Of a DNA stretch of 5,839 bases, positions 1-4,883 are shown in pieces. Made by a program: the position numbers and the translations under genes. The DNA is from Actinomycetes bacterium (lineage in GTDB: Bacteria; Actinomycetota; Acidimicrobiia; Acidimicrobiales; RAAP-2), in NCBI GenBank assembly GCA_021826255.1, contig JAKBAZ010000085.1, forward strand, positions 1-5,839, read 5' to 3'. The first letter of the stretch is position 1, and each line of letters starts with the position of its first letter. The notes under the pieces are model-generated. The model made no database searches, had not been told where the DNA came from, and was given only the letters and a program-made list of their open reading frames with translations.

Positions 1-1
1 A

Positions 2-643
2 CTGTTCTTCTCGCTCGAAATGAGTCGACAGGAGCTCGCCGAGCGCATCCTGGCGTCCACCGCTCGAATTGACTCACAGAAATTGCGAACGGGTGATCTG
101 TCTGATGCTGATTGGCGTCGCGCCCAGGACGCCTTTGGCTACTTACAACACGCGAAGATCTTTATTGACGACAACCCATCGTTGACCGTCATGGACATTC
201 GTAGTCGCGCCCGCCGAATCAAACAGCAACAGGGAGATCTCGGAGTCATCATCATCGACTACCTCCAGTTGATGAGCTCGCGCTCGAGGGCGGAGAATCG
301 TCAAGTCGAGGTCGCCGAGATGAGCCGTTCGCTCAAGATCCTGGCTCGTGAGTTGTCGTGTCCCGTGATTGCGCTCTCTCAGTTGTCGCGAAAGCTCGAG
401 GAACGCGCCGACAAGCGACCCATGATGAGCGACCTGCGCGAATCGGGATCTCTCGAACAAGACGCCGACGTCGTCCTCTTCCTCTTTCGAGCGGAACAGT
501 ACGGAGAGGTGTCGAACGACAAGAAGTCGGACGCTGAAGTCATCGTCGGAAAGAACCGTAACGGTCCGACGCGCACGGCTCACCTGACCTGGCGCGGCGA
601 CTTCGCCCGGTTCGACAACGTGGCCGACACCCGAGATTTTTGA
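2..643 (+). CDS. dnaB: Replicative DNA helicase DnaB, C-terminal part (5' end outside window)
   Basis: DnaB is the hexameric, ATP-driven 5'-3' helicase that unwinds DNA at the replication fork. The reading frame is open from base 2 and gives 213 visible residues. About half of a usual ~450-residue DnaB is missing: the N-terminal domain, linker and Walker A lie upstream. Visible motifs run in family order. FFSLEMS (residues 2-8) holds the catalytic glutamate of motif H1a. VIIIDYLQLM (about 82-91) is Walker B, with Asp86. IALSQLSRKLEERADKRP is motif H3, with its sensor Gln at 127. KNRNGPT (from 184) is motif H4, with Lys184 and the arginine-finger Arg186. The protein ends soon after in FDNVADTRDF, a normal DnaB terminus. 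No intein interrupts the visible part, including H3, a common insertion site. The ATG at 20 is internal to the FSLEMS motif and is not the true start. The gene converges on the dehydrogenase gene with a 6-bp gap. Confidence 0.97.
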   Translation: MFFSLEMSRQELAERILASTARIDSQKLRTGDLSDADWRRAQDAFGYLQHAKIFIDDNPSLTVMDIRSRARRIKQQQGDLGVIIIDYLQLMSSRSRAENRQVEVAEMSRSLKILARELSCPVIALSQLSRKLEERADKRPMMSDLRESGSLEQDADVVLFLFRAEQYGEVSNDKKSDAEVIVGKNRNGPTRTAHLTWRGDFARFDNVADTRDF

Positions 644-649
644 GCGAAT

Positions 650-1426
650 CTACTTCGGGGGAAGGCGGGCTCCCCCATCGAGGCGGACGTACTCGGCGTT
701 CAGGTAGGAGTTCGTGAGAAGTTCCACTGCGAGGTGGGCGTACTCGGTACTCATGCCCAGACGACGCGGAAAGAGCACACTGGACGCCAACTGAGCTTTA
801 AACGCCAGCGGGTCTGGGGCGAAGTCGTAGATGGGCGTGTCGATGAGGCCCGGCAGAATCGTGTTAACTCGTACGCCAACGACGGCCAGGTCTCGCGCGA
901 GGGGGAGGGTCAGACCGAGAATCCCGCCCTTGGAGGAGGAGTAGGCGACCTGTCCAATCTGCCCGTCCTGGGCCGCCACGGACGCGGTCATGACGATGGC
1001 CCCCCGTCCTCCGTCGGGGTCGGGCTCGTTGTGCGACATCGCCGTCGCCGCCAAACGACACACGTTGAAGGTCCCCACGAGATTCACCTCCACGATCTTT
1101 CGAAAAGTGTCGAGGTCGTGGGCGGAGGAGTACTCGCCATCCTTGCCGAGGGTGCGCTGGGCCCACACAATCCCGGCGCAGTTCACCACGCTCCAGAGCG
1201 GGGCTCGCTCGCGAGCTGCGTCGATGGCGCGAGTGACGTCGTCGGCGGAGGTGACGTCACAGTGGACGAAGGAACCGGAGATCTCGCTCGCCACCCGGCG
1301 ACCCCGATCCTCATTGAGATCCATGACCACGACGTGAGCCCCTCGATCGGCCAGAGCCCGAGCGGTGGCCTCACCGAGCCCCGACGCTCCTCCGGTCACC
1401 AATGCTGAGGTACGAACTAGCTCCAT
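650..1426 (-). CDS. HSD17B10-like short-chain dehydrogenase (3-hydroxyacyl-CoA dehydrogenase)
   Basis: This is a classical SDR of 258 residues, a normal full length, and should be cytosolic and NAD(H)-dependent. The Rossmann motif TGGASGLG is at 11-18. Asp36 after the second strand favours NAD over NADP. CDV is at 56-58, NCAG at 82-85, and the catalytic tetrad is Asn115, Ser149, Tyr162 and Lys166. PGLIDTP follows at 192-198. Several stretches match remembered human HSD17B10 closely: NEPD...RGAIVMTASVAA, GQVAYSSSKGGI, LARDL, FPRRLG..EYAHL and the C-terminal RLDGGARLPP. That subgroup oxidises 3-hydroxyacyl-CoAs, including 2-methyl-3-hydroxybutyryl-CoA in isoleucine degradation. The true substrate here is inferred; short straight-chain 3-hydroxyacyl-CoA or a steroid is possible. 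The ATG start is supported by a perfect AAGGAGG (minus strand, 1431-1437) 4 nt upstream. No clear -10 element is visible for it in the 65-bp gap to rlmN. Confidence 0.93.
   Translation of the reverse strand: MELVRTSALVTGGASGLGEATARALADRGAHVVVMDLNEDRGRRVASEISGSFVHCDVTSADDVTRAIDAARERAPLWSVVNCAGIVWAQRTLGKDGEYSSAHDLDTFRKIVEVNLVGTFNVCRLAATAMSHNEPDPDGGRGAIVMTASVAAQDGQIGQVAYSSSKGGILGLTLPLARDLAVVGVRVNTILPGLIDTPIYDFAPDPLAFKAQLASSVLFPRRLGMSTEYAHLAVELLTNSYLNAEYVRLDGGARLPPK
657..676 (+). terminator. Possible dnaB 3' hairpin, no U-tract
   Basis: A 6-bp G/C-rich stem (GGGGGA at 657-662 with TCCCCC at 671-676, 8-nt loop) begins 14 nt after the dnaB stop codon. It lies inside the last codons of the convergent dehydrogenase gene. 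No run of T follows on either strand, so this is not a canonical intrinsic terminator. The location between convergent genes is the main reason to list it. The pairing may simply reflect the coding sequence. Confidence 0.25.
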
Positions 1427-1479
1427 CTCTCCTCCTTATCCACCTCGAGTCAAGCAGACACCGCGCCTCTCGCGCCCGT

Positions 1480-1485
1480 TAGCGT
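1480..1485 (+). promoter_or_regulatory. Candidate -10 element for leaderless rlmN transcript
   Basis: TAGCGT matches the TANNNT actinobacterial -10 consensus and ends exactly 6 nt before the GTG start at 1492. That places the transcription start on the first base of the start codon. There is no Shine-Dalgarno sequence ahead of this GTG, which agrees with leaderless translation. A weak -35-like CAGACA lies at 1455-1460, but the 19-bp spacer is long. The exporter gene at 3761 has the same hexamer-to-GTG geometry. Confidence 0.55.
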
Positions 1486-1491
1486 GGTCGC

Positions 1492-2544
1492 GTGACCTCG
1501 CCGTACGAATTCACCAAGGAACAGTGGGGTAGTCGCTTGAGTGAGCACCCTCGGTTTCGTACCGACCAGGTGTGGCGAGGCTTGTGGAACGAAGCCCGTG
1601 AGTTGAGTGACATCACGAGTATCCCGCGCTCTCTTCGCGAGGAGTTGGTCGAAGAGTTCGCATCGTCGTTGAGCATCGTGTCTCACGTCGAGTCCGACGG
1701 CGGATCAACGTCGAAGTGGGCGTTTCTCCTACCCGACGGAGCCACCGTGGAGACGGTGTTGATGCTCTACGAGGATCGGGCCACCGTGTGCGTGTCGTCC
1801 CAGGCCGGCTGCGCTATGGGGTGCACCTTTTGCGCCACGGGTCAAGCGGGTTTTACTCGCCACTTGAGCCCAGGAGAGGTCCTCGAGCAGGTGATGTTCG
1901 CGGTGCGCGCCGCCGCTCCTCGACGGCTGAGCAACGTGGTCTTCATGGGTATGGGAGAGCCCTTGGCCAACTACTCCGTGACCTCGGCGGTACTGCGTCG
2001 ACTCCACCAGGATCGCGGAATGTCGGCTCGACACTTGACGGTGTCGACCGTGGGTGTGGCCCCGGCGATCGAGCGACTGGCTCGCGAGGGGCTTCCCGTG
2101 ACGTTGGCCGTGAGCCTCCACGCCGCGAACGACGAGACGCGTAGTGAACTCGTACCCCTCAATCGTCGCTACCCGATAGCCCGACTTCGCGAAGCGTGTC
2201 AGTACTGGATCGAGACGACGGGTCGGCGCGTGAGCTTCGAATGGGCGCTCATCGACGGGGTGAACGACACCGATCGCGCCCTCGGGGAGTTGAGCGCCCT
2301 GGCGTGGGACCTCAAAGCCCACGTGAATCTCATCCCGTTGAATCCCACCCCCGGCTACCTGGTTCGGGGTTCATCGAAGGAACGGGTGCGGGAGTTTCGC
2401 GACGGCTTGCGCGAGAGTGGTATCGCGGTTTCGATTCGCGACACTCGGGGACGCTCCATCGCGGCGGCCTGCGGGCAGTTGGCGTACGTCACGGACGGCC
2501 GACGCCGTGCGGTCTCGCTTCGGCCGCGCGCCGAGTCCCGCTAG
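1492..2544 (+). CDS. rlmN: Dual-specificity rRNA/tRNA adenine-C2 methyltransferase RlmN
   Basis: RlmN is a radical SAM enzyme that methylates C2 of A2503 in 23S rRNA and of A37 in a subset of tRNAs. This supports decoding accuracy at the peptidyl transferase centre and affects some ribosome-targeting antibiotics. At 350 residues it is a usual length. The N-terminal helical domain covers roughly 1-80. VETV contains Glu87 and VCVSSQAGC contains Cys100. The [4Fe-4S] cluster motif CAMGCTFC gives Cys107, Cys111 and Cys114. MGMGEP is at 152-157. ACGQL near the C-terminus carries Cys327, the methyl-carrying cysteine. Spacings Glu87-Cys100 and Cys100-Cys107 equal those I recall for E. coli Glu105, Cys118 and Cys125, so every key residue looks intact. 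The related Cfr also uses this chemistry, but the chromosomal setting and motifs fit RlmN. The GTG start is chosen because it directly follows a -10 element. Its TAG stop overlaps the stop of the convergent exporter gene. Confidence 0.96.
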   Translation: MTSPYEFTKEQWGSRLSEHPRFRTDQVWRGLWNEARELSDITSIPRSLREELVEEFASSLSIVSHVESDGGSTSKWAFLLPDGATVETVLMLYEDRATVCVSSQAGCAMGCTFCATGQAGFTRHLSPGEVLEQVMFAVRAAAPRRLSNVVFMGMGEPLANYSVTSAVLRRLHQDRGMSARHLTVSTVGVAPAIERLAREGLPVTLAVSLHAANDETRSELVPLNRRYPIARLREACQYWIETTGRRVSFEWALIDGVNDTDRALGELSALAWDLKAHVNLIPLNPTPGYLVRGSSKERVREFRDGLRESGIAVSIRDTRGRSIAAACGQLAYVTDGRRRAVSLRPRAESR

Positions 2545-3761
2545 AGATCACGCGAGGTCCACGCCTCGCGACGTCGTCGCATGAGAAGGGCGATGCCGAT
2601 CACGCAGGCCACGCCCCCCGACACGACGGAGAACTCTGTCGAGGTGGCCGACGCCACGACTCCGGACTCTAAGTCCCCGAGTCGGGGGCCTCCGGTGACG
2701 ACGGCCAGTTGAATGGAGGAGACTCGACTTCGCACCTCGTCAGTGATGGCGAGTTGCAAAATGGTGTTGCGCAACACCGTGGAGACGACGTCCATCGCTC
2801 CGGCGAGGGCGAGACACGGTAGGGCAATCCACACCGAGCGGGAGAGCCCGAACGCACTGATGGCGAGACCCCAGACGCCGATGGCCACAGCGACCGCTCG
2901 ACCGCGTCGCCTGACGTGGGTGACCCAGCCTGAGGTAAAGGCGAGCACCACCGCCCCGACCGACGGAGCGGCGTAGAGGAGGCCGAGGAGTCGAGGACCA
3001 CCGTGGTAGACGGTAAGAGCGATGGCGGGAAACAGACCCCGCGGCGACCCGAACACCATGGCGTTGAGGTCGGCGAGATAGACGAACTGCGCGACTCGGT
3101 GGTGACGGACGTACGTGACTCCGTCACCGATGGCGCGAAGGAGTGACACCGGAGATCCGCTGCGCGTCGGGGGCAGGGGGCTGATGAGAACGCTCGCGAC
3201 AAGAATGACGGCGAAGGTGAGGGCGTCAAGTCCGTAACACCACGCGAGGCCCCACGAGGCGAGCACGAGCCCCGCCAGACTGGGACCGAGAATGGCCCCC
3301 AGGTTGACCACGATTTGATTGAGCGAGTAGGCCGGCACCAACTCGTCGTTACGCAGCATTTGGGGGATGGCGGCGGTACGTAGCGGCCCTCCCAGTCCAC
3401 CAGCGAAGGCCGAACTCGCCGCGAGCGCGAGGAGCCAGCCGAGGGCGACGTGGTGCAGAGCGCCGACGGCGAGCAAGAGACTCGCGATACCCGAGGTCGC
3501 GGAGGTCGCGACCAAGAGTGGCCGTTTGTCGTAACGGTCCCCGAGGGCGCCGCCCATCAAGGAGCCCGCGATGAGCGCGGGCAACTGGACGATGCTCGCC
3601 ACCCCCACCCACCAACTGGCGTGGGTCATGAGGAAGACTTGGTAAGGAATGGCCACCATCGTGACGTTGGAGCCAATCAGGGAGACCAACTGCCCGCTGA
3701 TGAGTAAGCGAAAACTGCGATTTGAGCGTACGGGTCCCCAGTCCACCCATACGCGAGCCAC
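2541..3761 (-). CDS. MFS exporter, EntS-like (MFS_3 / DHA3 type)
   Basis: This is a 406-residue inner-membrane protein of the major facilitator superfamily, with about 11-12 hydrophobic segments by eye (first near 18-45, last near 378-395). After the second segment, GGALGDRYDKRP (70-81) is the MFS motif A loop between helices 2 and 3. The conserved TGGPRLGDLESG (356-367) and the overall plan resemble the enterobactin exporter EntS and related proton-driven drug or siderophore exporters. A basic tail (RRRR at 395-398) ends the protein, consistent with a cytoplasmic C-terminus. The substrate cannot be read from sequence, and no siderophore or antibiotic genes are in view. The GTG start at 3759-3761 is chosen because a TAGCAT -10 element ends 6 nt before it, suggesting a leaderless message. 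The gene is divergent from the E1 alpha gene and convergent with rlmN, so it is probably transcribed alone. Confidence 0.9.
   Translation of the reverse strand: MARVWVDWGPVRSNRSFRLLISGQLVSLIGSNVTMVAIPYQVFLMTHASWWVGVASIVQLPALIAGSLMGGALGDRYDKRPLLVATSATSGIASLLLAVGALHHVALGWLLALAASSAFAGGLGGPLRTAAIPQMLRNDELVPAYSLNQIVVNLGAILGPSLAGLVLASWGLAWCYGLDALTFAVILVASVLISPLPPTRSGSPVSLLRAIGDGVTYVRHHRVAQFVYLADLNAMVFGSPRGLFPAIALTVYHGGPRLLGLLYAAPSVGAVVLAFTSGWVTHVRRRGRAVAVAIGVWGLAISAFGLSRSVWIALPCLALAGAMDVVSTVLRNTILQLAITDEVRSRVSSIQLAVVTGGPRLGDLESGVVASATSTEFSVVSGGVACVIGIALLMRRRREAWTSRDL
2551..2570 (+). terminator. Possible rlmN 3' hairpin, no U-tract
   Basis: A perfect 7-bp stem (CGCGAGG at 2551-2557 with CCTCGCG at 2564-2570, 6-nt loop) starts 7 nt after the rlmN stop. 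It lies inside the final codons of the convergent MFS gene. The stem is almost all G/C, but no T run follows on either strand. It could act as a weak or factor-assisted terminator or as a 3'-end stabiliser, or it could be a chance product of the codons for REAWTSR. Confidence 0.35.
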
Positions 3762-3767
3762 CCCCCA

Positions 3768-3773
3768 ATGCTA
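3768..3773 (-). promoter_or_regulatory. Candidate -10 element for leaderless MFS transcript
   Basis: Read on the minus strand, TAGCAT fits TANNNT and is followed by TGGGGG and then the GTG start. The 6-nt spacing is the same as at rlmN, so transcription should begin at the start codon. No Shine-Dalgarno sequence is present, since the gap is only a G-rich run. No good -35 box is visible. Confidence 0.5.
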
Positions 3774-3779
3774 CGGGAC

Positions 3780-3785
3780 TAGTGT
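3780..3785 (+). promoter_or_regulatory. Candidate -10 element for the bkdAB operon
   Basis: TAGTGT fits TANNNT and would place transcription start near 3792. That leaves a leader of about 24 nt that includes the AAAGGAG ribosome site (3804-3810). There is no clear -35 box. It sits only 6 bp from the opposing -10 hexamer of the MFS gene. The call rests on position and a loose consensus. Confidence 0.35.
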
Positions 3786-3815
3786 TTTCCCGCGGGGGTA
3801 GTCAAAGGAGAGTCG

Positions 3816-4883
3816 ATGGGTGACGAGGAACTCGTCCAGTTGTTGACGCCGGAGGGTCAGCGGGTGGAACACCCCGACTACACCTCCTCGCTGTCGACCG
3901 AAAAGATTTTTTCGATGTACCGGGACATGGTGATCATCCGTCGACTCTGTAACGAGTCCACGTCCCTGCAGCGCCAGGGTCAGCTCGCCTTGTGGGCCCC
4001 GATTCAGGGTCAAGAGGCCGCGCAAATCGGAGCCGGTCGAGCGCTCGAGCCCATGGACTTTACGTTCCCGACGTACCGCGAGCACGGCATCGCGTGGTCC
4101 CGTGGTGTTCCGCCCGCCGACATGCTGAAACTTTTCCGGGCGGTGTCAAACGGGGGATGGGACCCCTACACCTACCGCCACTCCGTGCCGACCATCGTCC
4201 TCGGTAACCAGGTGCTGAACGCCGTCGGGTACGCGATGGGAATCCAGCGAGACGGGGCCGAAGAGGCGGTGATGACGTTCTTCGGAGACGGAGCGTCCTC
4301 CCAGGGCGACGTCCTTGAAGGATTCGTGTGGGCCGCGTCGTTCAACGCTCCGGTGGTGTTCTTCTGTCAGAACAATCAGTGGGGTATCTCGACTCCCATG
4401 TCCACCCAGTCCAAGGTCCCCCTCTACCGTCGCGCCCGCGGTTTCGGCTTCCCCGGTATTCGGGTGGACGGTAACGACCTCCTCGCGGTGTACGAAGTCG
4501 CGAAAACCGCGTTGGAGAATGCTCGAGCCGGTGGGGGCCCGACCCTCATCGAGGCCTACACCTACCGAATGGGTGCTCACACCACCTCGGACGATCCCAC
4601 TCGTTATCGCGTGGAAGCTGAGGTTGAAGTGTGGAAGCACCGGGACCCGATCGAACGGGTGAAGGCTTTGCTCGTGCACGAAGCGAAGACGTCGCAGGCC
4701 GATTTCGACGCCGTCGACGCCGAGGCGGAAGAGTTCGCTCTCCAGTTGCGCGCTGATGTGCTGGCGATGGGTCGTCCCGACCCCATCACGATGTTCGACA
4801 ACGTGTACGCCGAGACTCACCCCCTCGTGGAGGAGGGCCGTCGAGAGATGGTCGAGCTCGGAATTTCGGGAGGTGCTCACTGA
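3816..4883 (+). CDS. bkdA: 2-oxo acid dehydrogenase E1 alpha subunit, probably branched-chain
   Basis: This subunit forms an alpha2beta2 ThDP enzyme with the next gene product. The enzyme decarboxylates a 2-oxo acid and passes the acyl group to lipoyl-E2. At 355 residues the length is normal. LQRQGQLALWAPIQGQEAAQIGA (51-73) is the usual E1 alpha entry segment. The ThDP/Mg motif runs from Gly157-Asp158-Gly159 to Asn186-Asn187 with typical spacing. The active-site loop RMGAHTTSDDPTRYR holds His255. Thr256 stands where the mammalian branched-chain enzyme has its regulatory phosphoserine. VDGNDLLAVY and the HTTSDDPTRYR loop resemble mycobacterial BkdA, once annotated PdhA, so branched-chain 2-oxo acids are the favoured substrate. 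Pyruvate cannot be excluded (alternative name pdhA). The ATG start is set by AAAGGAG (3804-3810) 5 nt upstream. Its stop overlaps the start of the beta gene as TGATG. Confidence 0.92.
   Translation: MGDEELVQLLTPEGQRVEHPDYTSSLSTEKIFSMYRDMVIIRRLCNESTSLQRQGQLALWAPIQGQEAAQIGAGRALEPMDFTFPTYREHGIAWSRGVPPADMLKLFRAVSNGGWDPYTYRHSVPTIVLGNQVLNAVGYAMGIQRDGAEEAVMTFFGDGASSQGDVLEGFVWAASFNAPVVFFCQNNQWGISTPMSTQSKVPLYRRARGFGFPGIRVDGNDLLAVYEVAKTALENARAGGGPTLIEAYTYRMGAHTTSDDPTRYRVEAEVEVWKHRDPIERVKALLVHEAKTSQADFDAVDAEAEEFALQLRADVLAMGRPDPITMFDNVYAETHPLVEEGRREMVELGISGGAH

Noticed and set aside
20..22. ATG at 20 as the start of a short helicase-like gene
   Set aside because: The frame continues upstream with LFFSLE, part of the conserved FSLEMS motif of DnaB. 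The gene is cut by the window edge and is not a short one.
1233..1260. Repeated GTGACGTC, ending in the palindrome GTGACGTCAC, resembling a regulator site
   Set aside because: It is inside the dehydrogenase gene, where the repeated residues Asp-Val-Thr (CDVTSADDVTR) encode the same bases twice. Coding sequence explains it.
734..1408. A 224-residue open frame on the plus strand opposite the dehydrogenase gene
   Set aside because: It lies wholly antisense to a clear SDR gene, its translation is low-complexity G/R/H/V-rich with no family motif, and it has no ribosome site. High GC content makes such antisense frames common.
1446..1451. TTGACT on the minus strand as a -35 box for the dehydrogenase gene
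   Set aside because: A -10 box at normal spacing would fall at or inside the start codon region, downstream of the ribosome site, so it cannot drive this gene as annotated.
1729..2322. A 197-residue open frame antisense to rlmN
   Set aside because: No recognisable motif and a composition typical of the complement of G/C-ending codons. The sense gene has complete RlmN motifs throughout.
4146..4880. A 244-residue open frame antisense to bkdA
   Set aside because: It is a shadow of the E1 alpha gene, with no family motif and no start signal. Its length follows from high GC content.
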